Below are positions 8,636 to 17,308 of a stretch of 64,000 nt of DNA, piece by piece (position 1 is the stretch's first letter; each line of letters begins with the position of its first letter). The stretch is taken from contig NZ_CANDNZ010000008.1 in assembly GCF_947387555.1 (NCBI RefSeq), forward strand, positions 124,001 to 188,000, written 5' to 3'. Under the pieces are notes generated by a model. That model was not told the origin of the DNA, made no database searches, and saw only the letters and a list, made by a program, of their open reading frames with translations. The translations under genes were made by a program, and so were the position numbers. This DNA comes from Thalassomonas sp. RHCl1 (lineage in GTDB: Bacteria > Pseudomonadota > Gammaproteobacteria > Enterobacterales > Alteromonadaceae).

Positions 8636-10828
8636 ATGAAATTAAGTTGTCGGGTAATAGCCGTGCTATTACTCAGTCTTCACAACTGCGCGTTTGCGAT
8701 GACGGCTGAGCAGGCAAATGCAAAAGTCGAGCAGGCAGAAAAGATCAGAAATGAACAGCCGCAGCAGGCGATTGAGCTCTTTACTGCTGTTGCCGATGAC
8801 CCCGAAATGCTCACCCGGCCGGACATTTTGTTTCCGGCGTTAAACTCTTTGGTGTTTGTGCTGATTGGCCAGGCAGAGTTTGAGCAGGCCAAGGTGATGG
8901 CGCAAAAGCTGTTTGATCAGTCCCTTAAACAAAACGATGATTACTACCCGGCAATGTCACAATTGCTGCTCGGCTATGTTGAAGAGAACCGCAGCAATTA
9001 TCAGCTGGCTGAATCGCACCATAAGTTCGCGCTGGAATTAGCATTAAAAGCCGATGATCCTGTACTGATTGCGCAGGCTTATGACCGCATCAGCTCTACT
9101 TTGCGTTTTCAGGATAAATACCTCGAAGCCCTGGAGATGGTGCAAAAATCTGTCGTGATTTTGCGTGAGCAGAATGATGACAAGATTTTGGCGACGACCT
9201 TACAAACCCTGGGTATTATTCAGGGGATCATCGGTGATTACACCACGGCGCTTGCCACTCATACCGAAGCCCTGGAGCTGCGCACGGCTTTACAGGATAA
9301 GTCCGGTATCAGCGATTCTTTGTACGAGATTGGCGGCATTTACCGGAAAATGAAAAACTTCCCGCTCGCCCTTAAGCACGGCAAAATGTCATACGAATTA
9401 GACAAAAAATTCGGGCGTAAACTCGATATTGCCAACAGTGCCAACCGGGTAGCAACCATGGCGCTGAAAACGAAAGATTTGCCCCTGGCAAAAGCCTTTA
9501 GCCAGGAGGTATTGGAGCGCTATGTGGAGCTGGGCTCCCAATCGGGGATCTCAGGTGCTTATGATTTACTGGGCCTTATTGCCCTTGAGTCCGGCGATCT
9601 TGAGCAGGCAAAAATCCATATCGATAAGGCTATGGCTATTGCAGCCGAGCATAATCTGGCAAGTACCCTGATTTCGGCACAAATCAGTCGCATTAAAGTG
9701 GCGCAGTTGGAAAAGGATTTTGCCACCGCCCAGGTTCTGGGGGAGCAGGCACTGGCCAGTGCCGCTGAAATTAAGGAAAAAGAAGACGAAATTATCCTGC
9801 AGCAGTTGTTGGCAGACACTTACTATGGCCAGGAGGATTACCAAAAGGCGTTTGAAGCGCAGCGGCAATATAAAAAGCTGGACGATGAAGTCGGCACCAG
9901 AAATCTGGCGCAAACAGTGGCGGCATTACAGAGTAAGGCTGAATTTATGCGCAGGCAACAAGAGATAGAAAATCTCAATCATGAAAAAGCGCTGCAGGCA
10001 GCCGAGCTGCAACAAAAAAAGCTGGAACGTAACGCCTGGATTTTTGGTTTAAGCTTTTTAACCCTGCTGGTGGCCAGTATCAGCTATCGCCAATATAAAA
10101 AACGTAAAATGGCGGCCGAACGCGCGACCCTGTTGCAGGAAGTGGTGGACAGCAAAAACCGTTTGCTTGCCGATGTTTCCCACGAGTTGCGTACGCCGCT
10201 GACCGCCTTGAAGCTGCAGGTAGAAGCCCTGCAATTTAACCTGGTGCAGGATGTTGATGCCTCTTACGATGCCATGAACCGCAAAGTTATGGATGTCAAC
10301 CGCCTGATCAGCGACATCTATCAACTGGCACAAGCGGACAGCGCCAGTTTACACCTGCATCCTGAAGTAATTGAGCTGGATGAAACCCTGACGCAGTGGA
10401 ATGAAGAATTTGAAGCTTTTGTAGAGGCCAAAGGTTTTGACTGGCAATCGAAAATCAAGCTGGTTGATGATGTCTCTGTACAATGGGATCAGGACAGGAT
10501 CAAGCAAGTGCTCACCAATTTATTGTCCAACAGTACTTTCTATACCGACTCACCCGGTAAAATTGCGTTAAGTGTGGAGCAGGCCGCCCAGCATATTGAT
10601 ATCTGTATTGAAGATTCGGCGCCCGGGGTAGCAGATGCTGACTTGCAGAAAATATTTGAACGCCTGTACCGGGTTGAAGACTCCCGCAACCGTCAAACCG
10701 GCGGTTCCGGATTGGGGCTTTCTATTTGTAAAAGCCTGATCACCGCACATCACGGTAAAATACGCGCCGGGCACAGTGAGCTGGGGGGCTTGAAGGTGGA
10801 AATCCGTTTGCCCTTAGCGGCTGCCTGA
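8636..10828 (+). CDS. TPR-containing sensor histidine kinase
   Basis: This 730-residue protein starts with a signal peptide (LLLSLHNCAFA), followed by a periplasmic array of tetratricopeptide-like helical repeats (residues ~30-430), a coiled coil (EIENLNHEKALQAAELQQKKLE), one membrane segment (~466-482) and a cytoplasmic kinase. The H-box is DVSHELRTPLTAL with H516; the ATP-binding domain shows LTNLLSNS (N-box), FERLYRVEDSRNR and GGSGLGLSI (G-box). The kinase presumably autophosphorylates and passes phosphate to a response regulator. No regulator is fused to it or lies directly beside it; the nearest is at 7414 on the same strand. The signal is unknown, and the periplasmic TPRs suggest a protein or peptide ligand. 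Confidence 0.85.
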   Translation: MKLSCRVIAVLLLSLHNCAFAMTAEQANAKVEQAEKIRNEQPQQAIELFTAVADDPEMLTRPDILFPALNSLVFVLIGQAEFEQAKVMAQKLFDQSLKQNDDYYPAMSQLLLGYVEENRSNYQLAESHHKFALELALKADDPVLIAQAYDRISSTLRFQDKYLEALEMVQKSVVILREQNDDKILATTLQTLGIIQGIIGDYTTALATHTEALELRTALQDKSGISDSLYEIGGIYRKMKNFPLALKHGKMSYELDKKFGRKLDIANSANRVATMALKTKDLPLAKAFSQEVLERYVELGSQSGISGAYDLLGLIALESGDLEQAKIHIDKAMAIAAEHNLASTLISAQISRIKVAQLEKDFATAQVLGEQALASAAEIKEKEDEIILQQLLADTYYGQEDYQKAFEAQRQYKKLDDEVGTRNLAQTVAALQSKAEFMRRQQEIENLNHEKALQAAELQQKKLERNAWIFGLSFLTLLVASISYRQYKKRKMAAERATLLQEVVDSKNRLLADVSHELRTPLTALKLQVEALQFNLVQDVDASYDAMNRKVMDVNRLISDIYQLAQADSASLHLHPEVIELDETLTQWNEEFEAFVEAKGFDWQSKIKLVDDVSVQWDQDRIKQVLTNLLSNSTFYTDSPGKIALSVEQAAQHIDICIEDSAPGVADADLQKIFERLYRVEDSRNRQTGGSGLGLSICKSLITAHHGKIRAGHSELGGLKVEIRLPLAAA

Positions 10829-10960
10829 GGCTTAAAGGCAAGAAGCGCAAAAGCTACACAAAAAGAGAAAAATAAATTAACAGGCGCTGACCTTTCCGGG
10901 TTATTGGTTAGGGTTGTGATCATGATAAGGGCAAGAATAACCTCTGATTATTCTCTGCTC

Positions 10961-13900
10961 TTATTTTTGCGAATAATTTCCCTGTAAACTTCTGGTAAGC
11001 ATGGCACTGATCATGGCCCGTAACGCCGCCGGCTTGACCAGTTTTCGCATATAACCAAAGCCGGCTTCCCTTGCCTGTGTTGCCACGGTTTCGTCTGTGG
11101 TTGCCGTGATCAGTATGCCGGGCAGCGGATAATTTACCCGGTTGGTTAATTCTGTCATTAGCTCGATGCCGTTTTCACCATTTCCCAGCTGGTAGTCCAC
11201 CAGCATGATATCTATGTCACATTCATGTTGTTTAAAAACCTGCTGTGCCTGGTGATAAGAGCTGGCGGAGTATATATTACATTGCCAGGCTTTGAGCAGT
11301 GCCATCATGCCGTTAAGCACGTCGGGATCGTTATCGACACAAAGCACGTTAACACCGGTTAAACCGATCGCCGGAGCAGGCTTAGGTGTTACGACAGCCT
11401 GCTGGCTTTGTACCAGGGGCACCCGAATAAAAAATTTACAACCCTTGCCGGGTGTAGACTCAAGTCCCAGTTCATGGCCGAGCAGTTGACTTAAGCTGCG
11501 GGCAATATTCAGGCCCAGCCCTAAGCCTTTGGCTCCGGCAGCCGAGCTTTGCTCTAGCTGGGTAAACTGCTCGAAAATTTCCTGGTGCTTGTCTTTCGCT
11601 ATTCCCGGGCCATTGTCCAGCACCTGAATTTCCACCTGATCGCCACGGCGGCGACAGCCGATCAGTACTTTACCCGGGCCGGCATAACGAAAAGCATTGC
11701 CTAAAAAATTTTGCAAAATGCGCCGCAGCAGTTTGGCATCGCTTTTCACCCAATAACGGCTGTCGATACCGTGAAAATCTATTTGGTAGTCTTTTGACAG
11801 TAAAGTGAACTCTGCGAACAGGTTTTGCATAAGCGCTTTCAGGGGGAAATGTTCGATATCTGGGCGGATATTTCCCCCTTCGATACGGGCAATCTCCGTT
11901 AGATCCGACAAGAGATCATTGGCAACTTTTAACGCGTGGTCGATATTTTTTACCTGTCTTTGCTGGCTGTTGTCGAGCTTGTCATCATGGGCTAAAGCCG
12001 AGGTGAATAAGCGGGCGGCTTCAAGCGGCTGCATCAGATCATGGGAGCAGGCTTTCAGGTACAGACTCTTTTTTTGATTTGCCGACTCGGCAATCCGGTG
12101 GGCCTGCTCCAGGGCGCTATTGGCTTCCGCCAGGTTTTTGGTGCGCTCCGAGACCAGGCTTTCCAGGTCCAGGTTTTTTTCGGTAAGGATTTTTTCTGCC
12201 TGGCGGTAGGGAGTAATATCGGAAAATATCATCACAAAGCCGCCGCCGGGTAAGGGGTTGCCCTGGATGCGTATCACTTTGCCGTTGGCGGTTTCCCGCT
12301 CTGAGCTGTGGGGACTGCCGGCTTTGAGGAACTGAATACGCCTGCTAACCAGTTGTTCCCTGTCGCCGGGGCCGCACAGTCCCCGGTCGACATTGTAGCG
12401 GATCAGCTTTTCCACCGGTGCCCCGATATAGGTTAAGTCTTCGGGATAATTAAACAGGTCGAGATAACGTTTATTCCAGGCCACCAGGTTAAGTTCATTA
12501 TCGATAATGGAAATGCCTTCGCTGGCATTTTCTATCGCACTTTGCAGCAGGTTGTGGCTGAAGGCTTTGCGCTCGCTGGATGCCTGCTCCATTAAAAAGG
12601 CGATATCATCAAGGGCAATATCCCTGCCTTCCAATGCTGAGGAGATCACCAGGCGTGCCGAGCTTGAGCCCATCACTCCGGCGAGCATATTTTCCGTTTG
12701 ATGAATCAGGGCGTCGTTAAAGGCCGCCGTCGACATTTGTTTGCGATCATGCCGGCTAAGGAAATGGTTAAAGCTGGTTTGGGCTTTGTCTTTACCGACA
12801 AAGTGCGCGGTCAGGGCCTGTAATTCTGTGGTATCTATTACCCGGGTATGCTGATGCTTAATTTCACCCGGTACCTGGTGCGGGAGAAAGTGCCTGGCCT
12901 GCATCCGCTCTTGCACGCTTTGTCTGCTTAACTGGGAAAACCATAAAATCGCCAGGATATTGGCTCCCAGGCTGATCAGGGTGGCCGCCGTGTTTGCCGG
13001 TAAATAGCTAGTTGTGACCGGTTGCGGGTAAAGGCCAAATTCAGGCAGGAGGTTTAACGTCAGCCAGAGGATAAAACCTATGCTGATACCGCTATAAACC
13101 CCGACCAAGCTGGCTTTTCGCCAATAAAAAGCCACCACCAGCGCCGGTGCCAGTTGTGCCACGGCGCCAAAGGCGATTTGCCCCAAAGAAGATAAGGTAT
13201 CCGGCGGGGCAATTAAAAACACCCCGTAGCTTAAGCCGATCACCAGGCCAACGAGCAGCTTGCGCACGGTTAACAGTTTGACCCTGAAATCATGGAAGTT
13301 TTTATGCTCTTCGGGGGCGCGGCGAAAGAGTTTGGGAAAGACAATTTCATTACTGAGCATGGTACTTAAGGCGATAGAGGAGATGATCACCATAGAGCTG
13401 GCTGCCGAGACTGCGCCGATAAACACCAGTAAGGTGAGCCAGGTTTGTTCCTTCACCGCAGGTAACAGCAGTACATAGGCATCGGGGGAGACCTTATCCC
13501 CCAGCACCAGCTCTCCCGCCAGGCCGAGCGGGATGGCGAAAACGGCAAAAACCAGCAGGTACAGGGGAAATAAAGTTCTGCTCAGGCCTGTGTGTTTATC
13601 GCTTTTCAGCTCTACCGCCATTACCTGAAACTGGCGCGGTAGACATAAAAATGCCGACATGACGATAATCAACAAGCCAAACATGGAAATCAGATTGGGG
13701 GCTTGCAGTTGTTGCTCCAGTTTCATATTTGCCTGGGACAGTTGCCACAACTGGGTGGGGGAGTCATAGATAAAGAAGACGGCAAAAATACCGACCGCGA
13801 AAAAGGCTAACAGTTTAACCAGGGATTCAAAGGCGATGGCCAGCATCACTCCGGGATGGCGTTCGGTAACGTCTATGGTGCGCACGCCAAAAATAATGGT

Positions 13901-14401
13901 AAAACCGGTGAGCAATAAGCTCAGCACCAGGCCGATTTGCCAGTCGGGCATATCGGCATTATGGGATAAGGATTGCAGTGAATAGACTATGGCTTTGAGC
14001 TGCAGGGCCAGGTAAGGCAAAGTGCCGATCAGGGCAACAATAGTCACCAATACCGCCAGCTTATGGGATTTGCCAAAACGGGCGGCGAGTAAATCGGCAA
14101 TCGAAGTCAGATTGAGCTTTAAGCTTACCCGGATCAGCCGCTGAATAAAGGACCAGGCAAAGGTGAACAACAAAATAGGACCGAGATAAATCGGCAGGTA
14201 AGAAAGCATACTCGATGCCGCCTGGCCCGAGGTGCCTAAAAAACTCCATGAAGTGCAGTATACCCCCAGGGTCAGGGCATAAATCAGTGCATGGCCGCCG
14301 GGGATTTTTTTGTGGCGGTGGCGGTTTCCCACTGAGGCAATATAAAAAAGTAAGCCGGTGTAACTCAGGCTTAATAATACTAATTGCCAGTTCTCAAACA
14401 T
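10961..14401 (-). CDS. crbS: Transporter-fused hybrid histidine kinase CrbS
   Basis: This 1146-residue protein joins a sodium/solute symporter-type membrane domain (residues ~1-490, about 13 helices) to a PAS domain (~625-735), a coiled linker, a HisKA/HATPase kinase core (H787 in KACSHDLMQPLEAARLF; DNGPGI and KGLGLGLNIARSL motifs) and a C-terminal receiver (phospho-acceptor D1069 in MLVDYQLGNGENGIE). This domain order is that of CrbS, the sensor that with CrbR activates acetyl-CoA synthetase in Vibrio and relatives. It is the last gene of the minus-strand run DUF485-actP-14470-crbS, so the sensor lies beside the acetate importer. Confidence 0.88.
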   Translation of the reverse strand: MFENWQLVLLSLSYTGLLFYIASVGNRHRHKKIPGGHALIYALTLGVYCTSWSFLGTSGQAASSMLSYLPIYLGPILLFTFAWSFIQRLIRVSLKLNLTSIADLLAARFGKSHKLAVLVTIVALIGTLPYLALQLKAIVYSLQSLSHNADMPDWQIGLVLSLLLTGFTIIFGVRTIDVTERHPGVMLAIAFESLVKLLAFFAVGIFAVFFIYDSPTQLWQLSQANMKLEQQLQAPNLISMFGLLIIVMSAFLCLPRQFQVMAVELKSDKHTGLSRTLFPLYLLVFAVFAIPLGLAGELVLGDKVSPDAYVLLLPAVKEQTWLTLLVFIGAVSAASSMVIISSIALSTMLSNEIVFPKLFRRAPEEHKNFHDFRVKLLTVRKLLVGLVIGLSYGVFLIAPPDTLSSLGQIAFGAVAQLAPALVVAFYWRKASLVGVYSGISIGFILWLTLNLLPEFGLYPQPVTTSYLPANTAATLISLGANILAILWFSQLSRQSVQERMQARHFLPHQVPGEIKHQHTRVIDTTELQALTAHFVGKDKAQTSFNHFLSRHDRKQMSTAAFNDALIHQTENMLAGVMGSSSARLVISSALEGRDIALDDIAFLMEQASSERKAFSHNLLQSAIENASEGISIIDNELNLVAWNKRYLDLFNYPEDLTYIGAPVEKLIRYNVDRGLCGPGDREQLVSRRIQFLKAGSPHSSERETANGKVIRIQGNPLPGGGFVMIFSDITPYRQAEKILTEKNLDLESLVSERTKNLAEANSALEQAHRIAESANQKKSLYLKACSHDLMQPLEAARLFTSALAHDDKLDNSQQRQVKNIDHALKVANDLLSDLTEIARIEGGNIRPDIEHFPLKALMQNLFAEFTLLSKDYQIDFHGIDSRYWVKSDAKLLRRILQNFLGNAFRYAGPGKVLIGCRRRGDQVEIQVLDNGPGIAKDKHQEIFEQFTQLEQSSAAGAKGLGLGLNIARSLSQLLGHELGLESTPGKGCKFFIRVPLVQSQQAVVTPKPAPAIGLTGVNVLCVDNDPDVLNGMMALLKAWQCNIYSASSYHQAQQVFKQHECDIDIMLVDYQLGNGENGIELMTELTNRVNYPLPGILITATTDETVATQAREAGFGYMRKLVKPAALRAMISAMLTRSLQGNYSQK

Positions 14402-14469
14402 CGAGCTTTTCCTGCGTTAGGTTGCTTATTATCAGATTTCTTATATCAAGGGATAGCGCATAAACCACC

Positions 14470-14913
14470 TTATCGTGAAATGGTGGTGCTGACAAATTCG
14501 CTGATATAGCTGCCGCCTTTGATCTTGGCCACCAGGCGTAATTTTCGGGAATCGCCGGCACGGGGGATAGACTCGCGCAGGTCGGTTTTTGCCTGCCAGT
14601 AATAGGGACTATCTGCCATGGCCAGCTGGTAAATTTGTTGGGAGTTATCATCGTTAACCAGCATCAAGACCACGGTATCTAAGGGGAAAGTGGCATTAAT
14701 TTGGGTGGTGCCCTGGCGGTCGGATACGGAAATTAAAAATTCGCCGGATTCAAGCACGCATTTATCCGCCAGTACGTCGCAGTTGTTTTGCTGGTTGAGG
14801 TAAAAAACCTTATCTTGAGCCGCCTGATGTTCGAGATAATAATCAGAGGCGATATAACCTGCGATTAATAGCAGCGGTGCGATCAAGATTGCAAGTTTAG
14901 TGTGTTTGTTCAT
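14470..14913 (-). CDS. Membrane-anchored protein of the actP-crbS operon, unknown
   Basis: This 147-residue protein has an N-terminal membrane anchor (LAILIAPLLLIAGYIASDYY) and a predicted periplasmic beta-rich domain. The domain has a CX6C pair (NCDVLADKC, near residues 44-51) that could form a disulfide. I do not recognise a named family. It lies between actP and crbS on the same strand, 68 bases before crbS. That position suggests a role in acetate sensing or transport, for example as an accessory to either membrane protein, but this is inference from context only. Confidence 0.7.
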   Translation of the reverse strand: MNKHTKLAILIAPLLLIAGYIASDYYLEHQAAQDKVFYLNQQNNCDVLADKCVLESGEFLISVSDRQGTTQINATFPLDTVVLMLVNDDNSQQIYQLAMADSPYYWQAKTDLRESIPRAGDSRKLRLVAKIKGGSYISEFVSTTISR

Positions 14914-14931
14914 GGTTTTCTTACATCCGTG

Positions 14932-14963
14932 TGTACTGAGACTCCCGCAGGAGTCTCAGTACA
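14932..14963 (-). other. Perfect intercistronic hairpin downstream of actP
   Basis: A 14-bp perfect inverted repeat (14932-14945 with 14950-14963) closes a 4-base loop between the actP stop and the next minus-strand gene. No T-run follows on the minus strand, so it is not a standard intrinsic terminator. It could protect the upstream actP message from 3' exonucleases or weaken read-through into crbS. Confidence 0.6.
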
Positions 14964-14977
14964 GGGTCAGGGGGAAA

Positions 14978-16714
14978 TTAATGGTTGTGGGCCGCGCCGG
15001 CGCCCGCCGGAATACGGAAATTCTCAACCAATTGCTGGATTTCTGCCGGTGCCGGCCCTTTGGCTTTAAGCACGATAAAGGCCACGGCAAAGTTCACTAA
15101 CGCGCCGACTGCGCCGAAGGCATTTGGTGAAATCCCTAAGAACCAGTTGGGCTCCAGCGGACCTAAGAAGGAAGTGCCCTGGATAAACATAATGCCCTTA
15201 TGCTGGAATACATACAGCATGGTAATGCCGATCCCGCTGCACATGCCCCACACGGCGGCGGTGCCGCTCATTTTCTTGGAGAAGATGCCCATCATTAATG
15301 CCGGGAAGATACTCGATGCCGCCAAGCCAAAGGCCAGGGCCACGGTACCTGCGGCGAATCCGGGCGGATTTAGCCCGAGATAACCGGCAACCAGGATGGA
15401 TAATGTCATCACTACGCGTCCCGCCAGCAACTCGTTTTTCTCCGACAGGTTGGGCGTCAATACCCCCTTCATTAAATCATGGGAAATGGACGAGGAGATC
15501 GCCAGGAGCAAACCTGCTGCCGTGGACAATGCCGCTGCCAGGCCGCCTGCCGCCACCAGGGCGATGACCCAGTTGGGGAGGTTGGCGATGGCGGGGTTGG
15601 CCAATACCATGATGTCGCGGTCAACTTTGACCATTTCATTTTTCTCCGGGTCGGCTACGTATTGCACCTTGCCGTCGTTGTTCTTATCTTCAAACTTCAA
15701 CAGGCCGGTTTTTTCCCAGTCTTTAAACCATTGGGGGCGTTCGGCATAAACCATGTTCTGGCCCGCCGCAGGCTCTATGGTGTTCATCAGGTTTAACCGG
15801 GCCATGGCGCCAACGGCCGGAGCCACAGTATAAAGCAGGGCAATAAAGACCAGGGCATAACCGGCAGAGGAGCGGGCCGCTTTGACGCTGGGCACGGTAA
15901 AGAAGCGCATGATCACATGGGGCAAACCCGCGGTACCTATCATCAGCGACATAGTATAGGCAAACATGTTCAGACTGTTGCCCATCGACGAGGTGGTATA
16001 TTCCTTAAAGCCGAGATCGGTCACCACCATATCCAGTTTATCCAAAAGGTATACGCCGCTGCCATCGGCCAATGTGCTGCCCAGTCCCAATTGGGGGATG
16101 GGGTTGCCGGTGAGCTGGAAAGAAATAAAGATTGCCGGAATGGTATAGGCAAAAATGAGCACGCAGTATTGGGCAATCTGGGTGTAGGTAATGCCCTTCA
16201 TGCCGCCAAGCACGGCATAGACCCAGACCACCGCCATACCTATGCCCAGCCCTAAACCGTAATCAACTTCCAGAAAGCGGGAGAAGGCGACACCGACCCC
16301 TTTCATCTGGCCGATGATATAGGTCAGGGAAGCAATAATTAAACAGACCACGGCGACGATACGGGCGGTTTTCGAATAATAGCGGTCGGAGATAAATTCC
16401 GGCACGGTAAACTTGCCGTGTTTGCGCATATAAGGGGCGAGTAGCATGGCCAGCAGCACATAACCGCCGGTCCAGCCCATCAAAAACACAGAGCCGCCGT
16501 AACCCAAAAAGGCGATCATACCTGCCATGGAGATAAAGGAAGCGGCACTCATCCAGTCGGCACCTATGGCCATACCGTTTTGTACCGGGCTGACACCGCC
16601 GCCGGCAACATAGAAGTCACTGGTGGAGCCTGCTCGCGCCCACCAGGCAATGGCAAAATAAAGGCCAAAGGAGCCGAAAACGGCAATATAAGTATAGAGT
16701 TTTAATTCATCCAT
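14978..16714 (-). CDS. actP: Cation/acetate symporter ActP
   Basis: A 578-residue inner-membrane protein with about 13 hydrophobic helices and the sodium/solute symporter signature region, including GADWMSAASFISMAGM (residues ~51-66) and the long conserved stretch around QMKGVGVAFSRFLEVDYG. It closely fits the ActP family, which imports acetate and other short-chain acids with a cation. The stop is followed by the hairpin at 14932-14963. Upstream, the DUF485 gene ends two bases before the actP start, the usual yjcH-actP arrangement, so the two are surely co-translated. Confidence 0.93.
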   Translation of the reverse strand: MDELKLYTYIAVFGSFGLYFAIAWWARAGSTSDFYVAGGGVSPVQNGMAIGADWMSAASFISMAGMIAFLGYGGSVFLMGWTGGYVLLAMLLAPYMRKHGKFTVPEFISDRYYSKTARIVAVVCLIIASLTYIIGQMKGVGVAFSRFLEVDYGLGLGIGMAVVWVYAVLGGMKGITYTQIAQYCVLIFAYTIPAIFISFQLTGNPIPQLGLGSTLADGSGVYLLDKLDMVVTDLGFKEYTTSSMGNSLNMFAYTMSLMIGTAGLPHVIMRFFTVPSVKAARSSAGYALVFIALLYTVAPAVGAMARLNLMNTIEPAAGQNMVYAERPQWFKDWEKTGLLKFEDKNNDGKVQYVADPEKNEMVKVDRDIMVLANPAIANLPNWVIALVAAGGLAAALSTAAGLLLAISSSISHDLMKGVLTPNLSEKNELLAGRVVMTLSILVAGYLGLNPPGFAAGTVALAFGLAASSIFPALMMGIFSKKMSGTAAVWGMCSGIGITMLYVFQHKGIMFIQGTSFLGPLEPNWFLGISPNAFGAVGALVNFAVAFIVLKAKGPAPAEIQQLVENFRIPAGAGAAHNH

Positions 16715-16716
16715 GA

Positions 16717-16965
16717 TTATTCCTCAACGCCGTGTTCTTTATCCAGCTTATTCATTTTTGATGAATACCAGAAAATCAGGGCGACAAAGGTATAGATGGA
16801 GCCTTGCTGGGCAAACCAGAAGCCGAGTTTGTAGCCGCCTAAGCTAAAGTTATTTAACGGTTCAACCAGCAGCAGGCCAAAACCAAAAGAAACGATAAAC
16901 CAGATGAGCAGGCATATCATGATTAAGCGCAGATTTTTCTGCCAGTATGATTGGTTACTTCCCAC
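16717..16965 (-). CDS. yjcH: DUF485 (YjcH-type) membrane protein
   Basis: An 82-residue protein with two hydrophobic helices (LIMICLLIWFIVSFGFGLLLV and FWFAQQGSIYTFVALIFWYSS) separated by the DUF485 hallmark region LNNFSLGGYKLGFWFAQQGS. DUF485 proteins are nearly always encoded next to ActP-type symporters and are thought to assist them. It is the first gene of the minus-strand acetate operon. A good ribosome-binding site (AAGGAGAG on the minus strand, 16970-16977) precedes the ATG. Confidence 0.88.
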   Translation of the reverse strand: MGSNQSYWQKNLRLIMICLLIWFIVSFGFGLLLVEPLNNFSLGGYKLGFWFAQQGSIYTFVALIFWYSSKMNKLDKEHGVEE

Positions 16966-17189
16966 AAGACTCTCCTTTTGACACAGAGCTATTTATTATT
17001 ACCATGCCAAAGGCATGATTTTGTTTTAATTAAAGTTGTGGTACTTGCCTATTAAAAAAGCTTTTTATAAAAAAGCGACTGCCGGACTTTATTTTGTAAT
17101 AAACAATAATTGCCACATTTGCGTTCAGTTATATCAGTGATACCGATTAACTTGAACCTAAAGTTAGCAATCTTTCTCGTTCGGGGATA

Positions 17190-17205
17190 TTAAACTTTAG
17201 TCTAG
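17190..17205. promoter_or_regulatory. Candidate acetate-regulon operator in the actP/CBS divergent region
   Basis: TTAAAC-TTTA-GTCTAG matches TTAGAC-N4-GTCTAA at 10 of 12 arm positions and shares 13 of 16 bases with the reverse complement of the prpE site. Its centre lies about 60 bases before the predicted start of the CBS-gene transcript and about 230 bases before the actP operon, so it could serve either side. Confidence 0.42.
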
Positions 17206-17221
17206 GTTGGCCAATTCTCTG

Positions 17222-17251
17222 TTGACCCTGCTTGGTGATAGCGGGTTAAAT
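17222..17251 (+). promoter_or_regulatory. Candidate sigma-70 promoter of the CBS-domain gene
   Basis: A -35-like TTGACC (17222-17227) and a -10-like TTAAAT (17246-17251) are separated by 18 bases. They lie just after the palindrome at 17190-17205 and about 57 bases before the predicted translation start. Confidence 0.35.
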
Positions 17252-17308
17252 AGCATATGAAATCATAGAGCTAGATGCTCATAGGCCGAATCAAAAGGGG
17301 TGAAATGC

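Larger units (their letters stand above)
16966..17308. other. Divergent promoter region between the actP operon and the CBS gene
   Basis: About 340 bases without a gene. Besides the operator-like palindrome at 17190-17205, it has a perfect short inverted repeat CATGCC-AAA-GGCATG near 17004-17018 and AT-rich blocks (17050-17110). A CCTAAAGT at 17157-17164 copies the centre of the prpE palindrome and could be a half-site for the minus-strand direction. Confidence 0.55.
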
